A DNA stretch of 64,000 nt from Thioalkalivibrio sp. (GCA_007116035.1 SKJG01000066.1:1-64000); one strand, 5' to 3'. Shown: positions 9,045 through 17,820, numbered from the stretch's first letter. Program-made: numbers and translations. The notes: generated by a model not told the origin, from the sequence alone.

Positions 9045-10254
9045 GGGTTGCCGTTCCGGTCGCGTCCCGCGGCCCAACGATCACGGCCGCCTGAAGACCG
9101 GCACGACCGTAACGCGCCATGCGCTCGAAATCACGGCGCAGGATCGGCATGTTTACCGAATCCAGCGCGCGCTCGCCTTCATCGACGTCGACCAGGGGGT
9201 CGTGCACATAGATGAAGCGATCGTCGAAGCCCGTCACGGTGACCCAGTGCGGAAAGCGTTCCGCGTAGATCCGAACGCTGCTGATCAGGACCACCGGCAT
9301 CCGGCCGGCGTTGAACCGCGCCTCGAGCCCGGCAACGTTCACCGGTCCCTGGGTGATCGGCACGCGGAGCTGTTCCAGTTCTTCCACCATGTCTTCCTGC
9401 ACCAGACGCATCACCCGTTTTTTCTCCTCGCTGCGCACCGAATCGAAGAAGGCCACGCCGCTATCCCGCACCAGCAGTTCCACTGCGTGACCACGGCGCG
9501 CGGCAGCCAGCGCCAGCCCGTACGGGCCGCAGCCGCCGTGACCCGACGTCATGAAGATCGTGGTCGCCTCGCGCCACAGGCGCAATTCCAGCCGCCGGTC
9601 CAGCTTCAGCGCCGCGTCGAGCGCCCGCATGGCCATCATCAATGCGGCGGGACCGCAGGTGAAGTCCAGGGTCTGCGCGTAGTAGGGCGCGCGCACCAGG
9701 GCCGGATCGGGTCCCGGGGCCAGCGACTTCTGCAGTCGCAGCGCACCCATGTGATCCTCGTAATAGTCCTCGATAGTGCCGAATTCACGGAAACTCATGC
9801 CACGGAAGAGGGCCAGACTCGCGGGGTTGTCGCGACGCACTTCCAGGCGGAGGTCGGCGCAGCCGTTCCGGCTCGCCACCTTTTCGGCGGAGTGCACGAG
9901 CTCCCGCCCGAGCCCCATGCCCCGGGCTGCCTCGCTCACGGCGATCGAATACAGGCGGGCCAGCGAGGTTCCTCGACTGAACAGGAGCATCACGTAACCC
10001 AGCAACCCCCGGCCGCGTGGATCGGGAGCCACCAGTGTCCGGGCATGACCCCGGGTCAGCAGGTAGCGGAACTGGCGGCGCGAGATCCGGTCGCCCTGGA
10101 AGGCGGCCTGCTCCAGCGCGACCAGCGCATCCACGTCCTGGACCCCCGCCTCGCGGATGGTCACGCTCCCCGGAGCCAGGTCATCATCGAGAGCAACCGG
10201 GCCCTTCGCCATCCCTGCAGAATGCTCCGGAATCCGGGCCTTTCCCGTCGTCAT
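9037..10254 (-). CDS. GNAT acetyltransferase fused to a C39-like cysteine peptidase
   Basis: A 405-residue two-domain protein. Residues about 30-180 are a GNAT acyltransferase (VTIREAGVQDVDALV, acyl-CoA loop ARGMGLGREL, LRLEVRRDNPASLALF). Residues about 190-400 are a C39-like papain-fold peptidase: DFTCGPAAL with nucleophile Cys200, PHWVTVTGF with His336 and YVHDP with Asp352, a complete triad. C39 domains in ABC transporters cut leader peptides after double glycine; this one is soluble and has no transporter. It is coupled to the ligase at 7533. The start is uncertain: ATG 10254 (MTTGKARIPE) has a GAGGAG but too close, ATG 10290 adds 12 residues, ATG 10212 removes 14. A plausible reading is that the peptidase domain processes or reverses what the ligase builds. 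Confidence 0.8.
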   Translation of the reverse strand: MTTGKARIPEHSAGMAKGPVALDDDLAPGSVTIREAGVQDVDALVALEQAAFQGDRISRRQFRYLLTRGHARTLVAPDPRGRGLLGYVMLLFSRGTSLARLYSIAVSEAARGMGLGRELVHSAEKVASRNGCADLRLEVRRDNPASLALFRGMSFREFGTIEDYYEDHMGALRLQKSLAPGPDPALVRAPYYAQTLDFTCGPAALMMAMRALDAALKLDRRLELRLWREATTIFMTSGHGGCGPYGLALAAARRGHAVELLVRDSGVAFFDSVRSEEKKRVMRLVQEDMVEELEQLRVPITQGPVNVAGLEARFNAGRMPVVLISSVRIYAERFPHWVTVTGFDDRFIYVHDPLVDVDEGERALDSVNMPILRRDFERMARYGRAGLQAAVIVGPRDATGTATHV

Positions 10255-10377
10255 GGCTCCTCGCGCGGACTGGCGACCGTAAGGCTTCATTCTATCCGGT
10301 TCCGAGCGTTCTGAAGTCCGACCTCCTATGCTTCCGGAACCGGCTGCATCGAAGAACACACATGGGGAAACATCGAC

Positions 10378-11448
10378 ATGGGACACCTGTTCAGAAAATC
10401 CTACCACCCACCCGGCACTGCCCCTGGCACCCTTCCCGAGCACCGCACAACGCAGGCAGCGGCCCGGGTGCACGTGGTGCGCTACCGCGGGCCGGAGGTC
10501 GCTGACCACGCGGATTGCGACCTGGAGCAGTGCCTGCCCCTGGAAGAACAAGGCATCCTTTGGTGCCATCTGCAGGGACAGCCAAACCCGGCACAGCTGG
10601 CGCGGCTGCGCGAGATCTTTTCACTGCATCCGCTGGCGGTGGAGGATGTGGGCAATCACGGGCAGCGGCCCAAGGCGGACCTCTTCGACGACAGCGCATT
10701 CGCGATCCTCAACCAGCCCAGATGGGAGGACGGCAGCATCGTCCTGGATCAAGTCAGCCTTTTCCTCGGCCGCAACTTCGTGGTCACCGTGCACTCGGGT
10801 CCACACGATCCGTTCCCACCCATCCGCCACCGACTTCGCGCAACCAACCGGCATTTCACGAATCTGGGCGCGCCCTATCTGGCCTACACCGTCATCGACA
10901 TGGTCGTGGACCAGGCCTTTCCCGTGATGGAGGAACTGGGGACCCAGATCGCCGAGCTCGAGGATCGCGTGCTGGACAAGGCCGAGCGATCAACCTATGA
11001 ACAGATTCATGGGCTGCGGCGGGAGCTGCTGGTGCTACGCCGCCAGTTCTGGCCCACGCGGGACATGCTCGGTAAATTGATGCGCGACGGCGCCGAACGC
11101 TTTGGCGACGAGACGCTGCCCTACATGCGGGACGTCCACGACCACACCATCCAGATCATGGATCTGCTCGAATCCTATCGGGAGATGACCGCGAGCATGG
11201 TCGACGTCTTCATGTCAGCGGTCAATCACCGACTCAACGAGGTCATGAAGGTCCTGACGGTCATCGCGACGATCTTCATTCCCCTGACGTTCCTGGTCGG
11301 GGTCTACGGGATGAACTTCGCTCATCCGGACAGCCCCTGGGCGATGCCGGAGCTGTACGCCTACTACGGCTATCCCGTGCTCTGGCTGGTGATGCTCACC
11401 ATCGCCGGCGCGATGATGCATGCGTTCCGGCGCCGCGGCTGGTTCTGA
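10378..11448 (+). CDS. corA: CorA-family divalent cation transporter
   Basis: A 356-residue inner-membrane Mg2+ (or Co2+/Ni2+/Zn2+) channel. A large cytoplasmic alpha/beta and coiled-coil funnel (QIAELEDRVLDKAERS, MVDVFMSAVNHRLNEVMKVLTVIA) leads to two C-terminal membrane helices. The selectivity motif YGMNF is intact with Gly-Met-Asn at 311-313, followed by a periplasmic loop containing acidic/polar residues and a basic tail FRRRGWF. The gene is monocistronic, divergent from the GNAT-C39 gene. Whether it is CorA or ZntB in substrate cannot be settled from sequence. Confidence 0.92.
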   Translation: MGHLFRKSYHPPGTAPGTLPEHRTTQAAARVHVVRYRGPEVADHADCDLEQCLPLEEQGILWCHLQGQPNPAQLARLREIFSLHPLAVEDVGNHGQRPKADLFDDSAFAILNQPRWEDGSIVLDQVSLFLGRNFVVTVHSGPHDPFPPIRHRLRATNRHFTNLGAPYLAYTVIDMVVDQAFPVMEELGTQIAELEDRVLDKAERSTYEQIHGLRRELLVLRRQFWPTRDMLGKLMRDGAERFGDETLPYMRDVHDHTIQIMDLLESYREMTASMVDVFMSAVNHRLNEVMKVLTVIATIFIPLTFLVGVYGMNFAHPDSPWAMPELYAYYGYPVLWLVMLTIAGAMMHAFRRRGWF

Positions 11449-11604
11449 TACCGGGGAGGACCACCGGGACAGCGGGCCGGGGGGCACGGCTCTATCCCCG
11501 CAGTTGCGGGAACAGAGCGGTGCCTCCACGACCACAGGAAGATCGATTGTGGTGGGCCATCCCTTGGCCGGACATTGCCGTCCGTTGCATTCCGCGCGCG
11601 CCGG

Positions 11605-11763
11605 TCACGAGCGGAGGAACCTGTTTCGTTCGCCGGTCATGCCGCCCCGAGCGGCGACCCTCCGGTTGCTGTCATTGCGTTCCGGCATCATCAGACGGAT
11701 GGTCAGACCGCCGATCGCAAGGGCCGCCGTGATGCCTAGCAAGGTAAAATTGTCGAAATGCAT
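11605..11763 (-). CDS. Small single-pass membrane protein, 52 residues
   Basis: Not recognised as a known family. The ATG at 11763 is preceded at eight bases by a strong AGGAG, which is the main reason to call it. The product starts MHFDNFTLLGITAALAIGG and has one hydrophobic helix (about residues 7-25), then a basic, Arg-rich tail (ERNDSNRRVAARGG...ERNRF) likely to stay in the cytoplasm. It is convergent with corA and divergent from the OmpR/EnvZ pair, in a 530-bp region with no other gene. Small membrane peptides beside a two-component system or Mg2+ channel can modulate them (as MgtS or SafA do elsewhere); here that is only a suggestion. Confidence 0.6.
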   Translation of the reverse strand: MHFDNFTLLGITAALAIGGLTIRLMMPERNDSNRRVAARGGMTGERNRFLRS

Positions 11764-11898
11764 ACTGACTTCTCCTGTAATTTGGCTTCGTATCGAATGA
11801 TGCTCACGGTACCCCGCCGGATCCGCCAAAGCGCCGCGGTTGGCGAAAAATCCGCCTCCTGGCGCAGGCAACGCGTGCAGCCTTCACCATACGGACCA

Positions 11899-11927
11899 CC
11901 TGTTTCATTAGAGTGTCCTGATATACT
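11899..11927 (+). promoter_or_regulatory. Possible promoter of the OmpR/EnvZ operon
   Basis: TATACT at 11922-11927 matches a -10 box in an unusually AT-rich patch 56 nt before the response-regulator ATG; the -35 region is poor, so an activator or another sigma factor may be needed. Confidence 0.3.
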
Positions 11928-11982
11928 GAATATGTAACAGTGTGTTTCAACGCCTTGTTTTTGAGCTACGCAGGAAGGAGCC

Positions 11983-12708
11983 ATGGAAGCGACCAACCCC
12001 GCCCGAATTCTCGTGGTCGACGACGATCCGGGACTGCGCGATCTGCTGCAGCGCTATCTCGAAGAACAGGGCTATGAGGTCACCGCCGTCCGCGATGGCG
12101 TGGCGATGGATATCGCTCTGTCGAAGGAGGCTTTCGACCTCCTGATTCTCGACCTGATGCTGCCGGGTGAAGACGGACTCTCGCTGTTGCGCAGGCTGGT
12201 CACCCGGAATGCGCTGCCGGTGATCATCGTCTCGGCGCGTGGTGAGGACATCGACCGGATCGTCGGCCTGGAGGTGGGCGCCGACGACTACATCGCCAAA
12301 CCCTTCAACCCCCGGGAACTCCTTGCACGCGTACGGGCGGTGCTGAGACGAGGCTCGGCCACGGTCGACGAGGACGAGACCCCGGGAGATGTCCATCGCT
12401 TTGGGCCCTACGAGATGCAATGGGCGTCCCAACGCCTGCTGCGCGCCGGCGAGGAGATCCCCCTGACCACGGGCGAATTCACGCTGCTCCGGGTGCTGGT
12501 CGAACACCCGCAGCGCGTTCTCGATCGCAACACCCTTCTCGACCTGATCAAGGGTTACGAACATCAGCCCTTCGATCGCAGCATCGATGTGCGGGTGGCC
12601 CGCCTGCGGCGCAAGATCGAGGACGATGCTGGCAACCCGCGCTATATCCGGACCGTGTGGGGGCGCGGATACCTGTTCGCCCCGGACGGCAATGAGGTCA
12701 CGACATGA
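11983..12708 (+). CDS. ompR: OmpR-family response regulator
   Basis: A 241-residue winged-helix response regulator. The receiver domain has the acidic pair Asp13/Asp14, phospho-acceptor Asp57 in LLILDLMLPGEDG and Lys106 in DDYIAKPF. The C-terminal OmpR-type DNA-binding domain has the recognition helix and wing around FDRSIDVRVARLRRKIE and YIRTVWGRGYLF. AAGGAG precedes the ATG. The ATG of the histidine kinase overlaps its stop by four bases (ATGA), so the pair is coupled. OmpR/EnvZ controls outer-membrane and osmotic genes in enterics; the regulon here is not visible. Confidence 0.88.
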   Translation: MEATNPARILVVDDDPGLRDLLQRYLEEQGYEVTAVRDGVAMDIALSKEAFDLLILDLMLPGEDGLSLLRRLVTRNALPVIIVSARGEDIDRIVGLEVGADDYIAKPFNPRELLARVRAVLRRGSATVDEDETPGDVHRFGPYEMQWASQRLLRAGEEIPLTTGEFTLLRVLVEHPQRVLDRNTLLDLIKGYEHQPFDRSIDVRVARLRRKIEDDAGNPRYIRTVWGRGYLFAPDGNEVTT

Positions 12709-14042
12709 ATTCCCTTGGGTCCCTCGCGCCGAGTTCAATCTTCCTGCGCACCACGGGCACCCTGCTGATCGCGTTTCTCGCCTTTGCGATCCTGGTCCTG
12801 GCATCGGTCGCCCATTTCACCATCATTCCCCTGGCAAGGAGCGCGGGCGACGATCTCGCCGCGCTGATGCTCCTCTCGGCGCGCAGCTGGACCGAGATCC
12901 CGCCGCAGGCACGCGCCGAATTCAATGATCGCCTCTATCGCAACCACGGCCTGCGGATCACGGAACGTACCGAAGCGATTCCCGCAGGGGACAAGCTGCC
13001 ACTGCCCTATCTGGAGTTCGTCGAGGAATCCCTTTCACGCCGAGCGGGCTTCGATCTCCCCCTGCGGCAGCAGATGCTCGATGGCGAGCAATGGTTCTGG
13101 GCAGACCTGTCCTTCGGCGGGCAGAGCCTGCGCATCGGATTCCCAATCGGCCGCGTAGCGACGCGGCATCTCGAGGGCGTTCTGGCCGTAGGGATGATCA
13201 CCGTGTTGCTGGTCCTGGTGACCTCCGTCTTCATGGCCGGAAGAACCACGCGGCGGATACGCCTGCTGTCTGCCGCAGTCGCAGACGTGACGCATGGCCA
13301 GCTGCCAGAGCCATTACCCGAGAAGGGAGCCCATGAGGTCAGAAGACTGGCGCGGAACTTCAACCACATGGCGCAGGAGGTGCGCGAGCTGCTCGCGAAC
13401 CGGACCACCCTGCTGGCCGGTATCTCGCACGATCTGCGCACGCCGCTGACCCGCATGCGGCTGTCGCTCGAGATGCTCCGCGAGCTCCAGGATCCCAAGC
13501 TGATCGACGGTCTGTGCAAGGATCTCGAGGTCATGGATCGCATCATCGGACAGACGCTGGCGCTCAGCCGTGACCTGGAGACGCGTGAAGAGAAGACGGT
13601 GGACCTCGTGGCGCTGATCGAACAGGTCGCTGCGGACGCAGGCCGCACCGACGCCGACATCCGGTTGAGCAGGGTGGCCAGGACCTGCATACGGCGGATC
13701 AACCCCCTGGCCTTGCAGCGCGTACTGTCCAACCTGGTGGGAAACGCCGTCCGCTATGGCGAAGACAAGCCCGTGGATTTGATGCTGGAGTGCGCCTCGA
13801 CCGTGATCATCCGCGTGATGGACCGCGGCCCAGGCATTCCCGCGGAGCAGCGGGAGGCCGTATTCCGGCCGTTCCATCGGCTGGACAGCTCGCGGAGCGC
13901 ACAGACGGGTGGCAGCGGTCTCGGGCTTGCCATCACCCGGCAATTGGCCAATGCCAACGGCTGGTCAGTCACACTGCACGCCCGCGAGGGCGGGGGCACC
14001 GAGGCCCGCGTCCTGCTACCGGCGGAGCAAGGCCGGAAATGA
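12705..14042 (+). CDS. envZ: EnvZ-like sensor histidine kinase
   Basis: A 445-residue membrane kinase that should phosphorylate the preceding regulator. Helices lie at about residues 18-40 and 158-178, enclosing a ~115-residue periplasmic sensor domain. A HAMP linker follows (LLSAAVADVTHGQLPEPLPE), then the dimerisation/phosphotransfer helix with His242 in GISHDLRTPLTRMR, exactly as in EnvZ, then the ATP domain: N box NLVGNAVRYGED, G1 MDRGPGIP, G2 GGSGLGLAI. It ends 256 bp before argA; that gap shows no gene, repeat or clear signal. Confidence 0.88.
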   Translation: MNSLGSLAPSSIFLRTTGTLLIAFLAFAILVLASVAHFTIIPLARSAGDDLAALMLLSARSWTEIPPQARAEFNDRLYRNHGLRITERTEAIPAGDKLPLPYLEFVEESLSRRAGFDLPLRQQMLDGEQWFWADLSFGGQSLRIGFPIGRVATRHLEGVLAVGMITVLLVLVTSVFMAGRTTRRIRLLSAAVADVTHGQLPEPLPEKGAHEVRRLARNFNHMAQEVRELLANRTTLLAGISHDLRTPLTRMRLSLEMLRELQDPKLIDGLCKDLEVMDRIIGQTLALSRDLETREEKTVDLVALIEQVAADAGRTDADIRLSRVARTCIRRINPLALQRVLSNLVGNAVRYGEDKPVDLMLECASTVIIRVMDRGPGIPAEQREAVFRPFHRLDSSRSAQTGGSGLGLAITRQLANANGWSVTLHAREGGGTEARVLLPAEQGRK

Positions 14043-14298
14043 GGGCATGACGGCCTCTCTGTTTCGAACGCCTTGAACTTCGCGAACACTTGCCGGCGCT
14101 TCACCCCGAAGCGCTTGCCGCTCCCGTCGGCTTCCCCGGCCGCCTCCGTTCCCAATCGCGGACCCGTTCCCTCGGTTCTCCCGCCGGCGCGCCTTCGCCG
14201 CGCATTGGCGACCATGTGTTGCCCCCGCGCTTGATTCGGGCAGAATGGGAGGACGCGCGACATTCCCAGGGGCCGGCGGAACGGCGGGTTGACGAAAC

Positions 14299-15621
14299 AT
14301 GGACAACGACCAGCAACAGACCGGGCTCGACTGGTTTCGCGCCGCGGTGCCCTACGTGGCGGCGCATCGGGACCGGACGATGGTCATCGCCATCGCCGGG
14401 GAGGCCGCGCAGGCGCCGGAGTTTCCGGCACTGCTGCGCGACATCGCGCAGCTGCGGGCGCTGGGTCCGCGCGTGGTGCTGGTGCACGGGGCGCGCCCCC
14501 AGATCGAGGCCCGCCTGCGGGAACGCGGACTCACACCCCGCTATGCGCAGGGATTGCGGGTCACCGACGCGCAGGCGCTGGAGGCGGTCTGTGACGCGGC
14601 GGGCCGCCTGCGCCTGCACATCGAGGGGTTGCTATCGCGCAACCTGGGGAGCCCCAGCGTGGCCGGCACCCGAGTTCGCGTGGCCAGCGGAAATTTCGTC
14701 ACCGCAAGGCCGCTCGGGGTGCGCGGCGGGGTGGATTTCCAGTTCACCGGCGAGGTCCGAAGAGTGGACAGCCTGGCGATCGAGCGCCTGCTCGACGACG
14801 GGCAGATCGTGCTGCTGTCGCCGCTCGGGTACTCCCCGACCGGCGAGGTCTTCAACCTTTCCGGCGAAGACGTGGCCACGCAGGTCGCGCTCGCGCTGCA
14901 GGCGGACAAGCTGGTCTTCCTGACGGAGGCCGGCCCCCTGCGTGACCAGCACCTCGACACCCTGGCGCAACTCACCGTTCCCGCCGCCGAGCGACTTCTC
15001 GCCGGAGACCGGCAGCTTCCGGAGGAACTGGCCAGCCACCTGCGCAGCGCGGTCGAGGTGTGCTCGATCCGCGATCTGCGCGTGCACCTCGTCGACCGGC
15101 ACATCGACGGCGGCCTGCTGATCGAACTGTTCTCACGCCGGGGCATCGGGACGCTGGTGAGCCGCGAGCCCGTCGAGCGACTGCGCCCCGCAACCATGGA
15201 CGACGTCGGCGGCATCTTCGACCTGATCCAGCCACTCGAGAGCGAGGGCATCCTGGTCCGGCGCTCACGCGAACACCTGGAGCTCGAGATCGACTGCTTC
15301 CAGGTGCTGGACGCCGATGGGCTGATCATCGGCACGGCGGCACTCTATGCCTTTCCCGAGGCCGGGACCGCCGAGATCGCCTGCCTGGCGCTGCATCCCG
15401 ACTACCGGGGCGGTGGACGCGGGGACCAGATCCTGGAGCACATGGAGGCGCTGGCGCTAAAGCGCGGGCATCGGCGCGTCTTCGTGCTGACGACCCGCAC
15501 CGCGCAATGGTTCCAGGAACGGGGTTACGAGCCGGGCAGCGTCACGGACCTCCCTCCCGTACGCCAGGCCCTGTACAACCAGGCCCGCAACTCCAGGGTC
15601 TTCGTGAAGAACCTGGGCTGA
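14299..15621 (+). CDS. argA: Amino-acid N-acetyltransferase (N-acetylglutamate synthase)
   Basis: A 440-residue ArgA that makes N-acetylglutamate, the first step of arginine synthesis. The N-terminal ~290 residues are an amino-acid-kinase-like domain (VVLVHGARPQIEARL, LLSPLGYSPTGEVFNL), which binds arginine for feedback control in the classical enzyme. The C-terminal GNAT domain (RPATMDDVGGIFDLI, CLALHPDYRGGGRGDQIL, VFVLTTRTAQWF) performs catalysis. Length equals E. coli ArgA (443). The gene stands alone; the second enzyme, argB, is at 58457, so the arginine genes are scattered. Confidence 0.95.
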   Translation: MDNDQQQTGLDWFRAAVPYVAAHRDRTMVIAIAGEAAQAPEFPALLRDIAQLRALGPRVVLVHGARPQIEARLRERGLTPRYAQGLRVTDAQALEAVCDAAGRLRLHIEGLLSRNLGSPSVAGTRVRVASGNFVTARPLGVRGGVDFQFTGEVRRVDSLAIERLLDDGQIVLLSPLGYSPTGEVFNLSGEDVATQVALALQADKLVFLTEAGPLRDQHLDTLAQLTVPAAERLLAGDRQLPEELASHLRSAVEVCSIRDLRVHLVDRHIDGGLLIELFSRRGIGTLVSREPVERLRPATMDDVGGIFDLIQPLESEGILVRRSREHLELEIDCFQVLDADGLIIGTAALYAFPEAGTAEIACLALHPDYRGGGRGDQILEHMEALALKRGHRRVFVLTTRTAQWFQERGYEPGSVTDLPPVRQALYNQARNSRVFVKNLG

Positions 15622-15668
15622 CGAAAGCAGCGGGCCGCACCCGCCACGGCGCGCAGCGCCGCCGGAGC

Positions 15669-15738
15669 GCGGCGGCTTGCCGCCGCTTCAGGCGCTGGGA
15701 CGGGGTCCGGTATCCCGAAAGCGGGAGCAGGCTCCCGC
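15669..15738. repeat. Composite palindromic element, copy A
   Basis: Two palindromes about 50 bp apart: GCGGCGG-CTTG-CCGCCGC at 15669-15686 and GCGGGAGC-AG-GCTCCCGC at 15721-15738, followed by ACTCCAT. The same two, in the same order and spacing with the same ACTCCAT flank, occur at 45604-45672. This fits a dispersed REP/BIME-like family between genes; no transposase is present. Confidence 0.7.
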
Positions 15739-15758
15739 ACTCCATGAGCGGGAGTCCT

Positions 15759-15877
15759 GTAGGTCGGGTTAGCGTAGCGAAACCCGACGTGCCAGGGTGA
15801 GGGGTAGGACGCTGCCGTGCGGACACGGGTGGGGGCGAGGCCCGTCGGGTTACGCCCTTTGGGCTAACCCGACCTAC
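15759..15877. repeat. Inverted-repeat element with 15-bp perfect ends
   Basis: GTAGGTCGGGTTAGC at 15759-15773 is matched in inverse by 15863-15877. Each end also folds alone: GTCGGGTT with AACCCGAC at 15763-15788, and GTCGGGTTA with TAACCCGAC in 15844-15873. The 89-bp interior holds no open frame. It follows element A directly, so the 300-bp argA-fetB space is almost entirely repeat DNA. Confidence 0.65.
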
Positions 15878-15923
15878 GGTTTGCGGCGTTTCATCGCCAT
15901 GGGGTGGCGCAGGGCCATGAAAG

Positions 15924-16727
15924 TTAACGCCGGCCGGCACGAAGACGGTCCAGGCGCAGGCGCGAGCGGTGGTCGAACAGGCGCCGGCAGGCGAACCAGA
16001 CGGCCCCCAAAGCGCCGAAGCCGGTGCCGGCAGCGATCAGGAACATGATCAGGATCTGGTACTTCACCGCCTCCACCGGCGGCACGCCGGCCAGAATCTG
16101 GCCAGTCATCATGCCAGGTAGGCTCACCACCCCGGCGGCCGCCATCGCATTGATCGTCGGCATCAGGCCGCTGCGCGAAGCCTCGCGCCGCATCGTGGCG
16201 GTGGCGTTCACCCAGGATTCTCCGAGCGCCAGGCGGCCCTCGATCACGCGCCGTTCGCGCCACACCGTCTGCGTCAGTCGGTCCAGCCCCAGTGCAATGC
16301 CGGTCATCGTGTTCCCGAGCAGCATGCCCAGCAGAGGGATCGCATACTGCGGTTCCCACCAGGGCGTCGGGCCGACCATCGTCGTCAGGGCGAGCACGGT
16401 GACCGCGAAGGCGGAGACGAACATCGTTGCCGCGCCGATGCCATAGCCCCAGAAGCCGGCGAAGCGCCGTTCCTGCCGCGCCATCACCTCGTACCCGGCC
16501 ACGGCCAGCATCACCAGCGCCATCAACGCAACCCATCCGAGTTGGGCGTGATCGAACAGGGCCTGCAGCACCAGGCCGACCAGGAGCAACTGCAGCACCG
16601 TGCGGGCGGATGCAATCAGCAGGCTTCGACCGACACCAAGTCGCGCCCACAGCGTCAAGGCCGCCAGCGCGAGCACCAACAGCGCCGCCAGGGCAAGATC
16701 GAGCGCACTGAGGCTGATCACGGTCAT
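15924..16727 (-). CDS. fetB: FetB/YbbM-type ABC transporter permease
   Basis: A 267-residue, largely hydrophobic permease of the FetB family, linked in E. coli to iron export and peroxide resistance. About seven membrane helices are visible, with the family pattern PLLGMLLGNTMTGIALGLDRL, a charged loop WRERRVIEGRLALGES, and GMMTGQILAGVPPVEAVKYQI. The ATG at 16727 (MTVISLSALDL) begins right before the first helix; upstream in-frame ATGs would add a charged Pro-rich leader with no family likeness. Its partner ATPase ends 253 bp upstream, an unusually wide gap for this pair. Confidence 0.85.
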   Translation of the reverse strand: MTVISLSALDLALAALLVLALAALTLWARLGVGRSLLIASARTVLQLLLVGLVLQALFDHAQLGWVALMALVMLAVAGYEVMARQERRFAGFWGYGIGAATMFVSAFAVTVLALTTMVGPTPWWEPQYAIPLLGMLLGNTMTGIALGLDRLTQTVWRERRVIEGRLALGESWVNATATMRREASRSGLMPTINAMAAAGVVSLPGMMTGQILAGVPPVEAVKYQILIMFLIAAGTGFGALGAVWFACRRLFDHRSRLRLDRLRAGRR

Positions 16728-16980
16728 CGCGGATCCCGATGACCAGGGAAGGTCCAAAGGTGGTCGCATTGGCGCTGTTTCAAGGGACGCCCCTGTGGGA
16801 GACCAGCCTCTGGGCGAAGGTTTTCCGCCCTTAGGTCGCCGAGAGGGCTCGCCCCCCACGAGGGACAGCCATGCAGGGCGTTGCGCACGAACGGATTGCG
16901 CCCGAGAGGTGCGCCCGCCGCGGCATCTAGTCGCCGCAGGCCCCTGGAGGGCGAGGTCGACACGGGCATCAGGCGATCCG

Positions 16981-17589
16981 TCACGAGTCCAGCTTCCCTG
17001 CGCGAATCTCGAGGATGCGGCCGCCCAGACGTTGGCGCTGCAGCGTGTCGTGGCTGACCCAGAGCGCCCCCGCAGCCTCCTCGGCCAGATACCCGCGCAC
17101 CGCGCGCTCGATGCGCCGCGTGTTTTCCAGGTCGAGGTTCGCGGTCGGCTCGTCCAGCAGCAGGACCCGCGGATGATTCAGGAAGGCGCGCAGCAGGCCC
17201 AGACGCTGCCGCTCTCCGCTGGAGAGCCGCTCGATATCCCATTGCAATGACTCTTCCGGCAGCGAGAAACGAGCCAGCCAGCCCTGGACTTCCCCGCGGA
17301 CCCAGCCTGCCGGGAAATGCTCGGCGACCTGCAGCGCCCACCAGGCCGTTTCGGCAGGCACGTAGGCCACCTTACGGCGCCAGTCGGTCGGAGCCAGGTC
17401 ATCACGGGCCTGATCGTCCAGACGAACCCGGCCCCGATTCGGATCCAGATCCGCGATCGCCCGCAACAGCAGCGACTTTCCGGAGCCCGATGCGCCGGTG
17501 ATCTGCACCAGTTCGCCCGGCTGTACGCACAGATCCACCGGGCCCAGATGGGAAGTCTCCAGGCCCTCGATTTCGAGCAGGCAATCCAT
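16981..17589 (-). CDS. fetA: FetA/YbbL-type ABC transporter ATPase
   Basis: A 202-residue ABC ATPase. Walker A GASGSGKS, signature LSSGERQRLGLLRA, Walker B VLLLDEPTANLD and the switch histidine in WVSHD are all intact. Short length and the Trp-rich Q-loop region (YVPAETAWWALQV) fit FetA. ATG 17589 is given; GTG 17595 has better spacing to the GAGGGAG upstream, and TTG 17628 is also open. It faces the same way as fetB and presumably energises it. No regulator is adjacent. Confidence 0.83.
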   Translation of the reverse strand: MDCLLEIEGLETSHLGPVDLCVQPGELVQITGASGSGKSLLLRAIADLDPNRGRVRLDDQARDDLAPTDWRRKVAYVPAETAWWALQVAEHFPAGWVRGEVQGWLARFSLPEESLQWDIERLSSGERQRLGLLRAFLNHPRVLLLDEPTANLDLENTRRIERAVRGYLAEEAAGALWVSHDTLQRQRLGGRILEIRAGKLDS

Positions 17590-17792
17590 GAGCACCGCGG
17601 CTCCCTCGTCGATCGCAGCCTTTGCCAAGGCGCGATTCTACCCCAGTCGCGGCGAACACCCGGGCGGACAAGACGCAGGAAAACCGGGAGGGATCCATTC
17701 GAGCATCACGACCGGGCGTGGCGGCCCGGCTCGGCAGCGAGACACTGTCGTTCTTCGCATGCGCCGCAGGAGTGCGCCCATGCTGGGCAAAC

Positions 17793-17820
17793 AAAAAAAA
17801 GCGGGCGCTGTTGCGCCCGC
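17793..17820 (-). terminator. Rho-independent terminator of glnK-amtB
   Basis: On the minus strand GCGGGCGC-AACA-GCGCCCGC forms a perfect 8-bp GC stem followed at once by eight T residues. It lies 100 nt after the amtB stop and is the clearest intrinsic terminator in the window. Confidence 0.9.
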
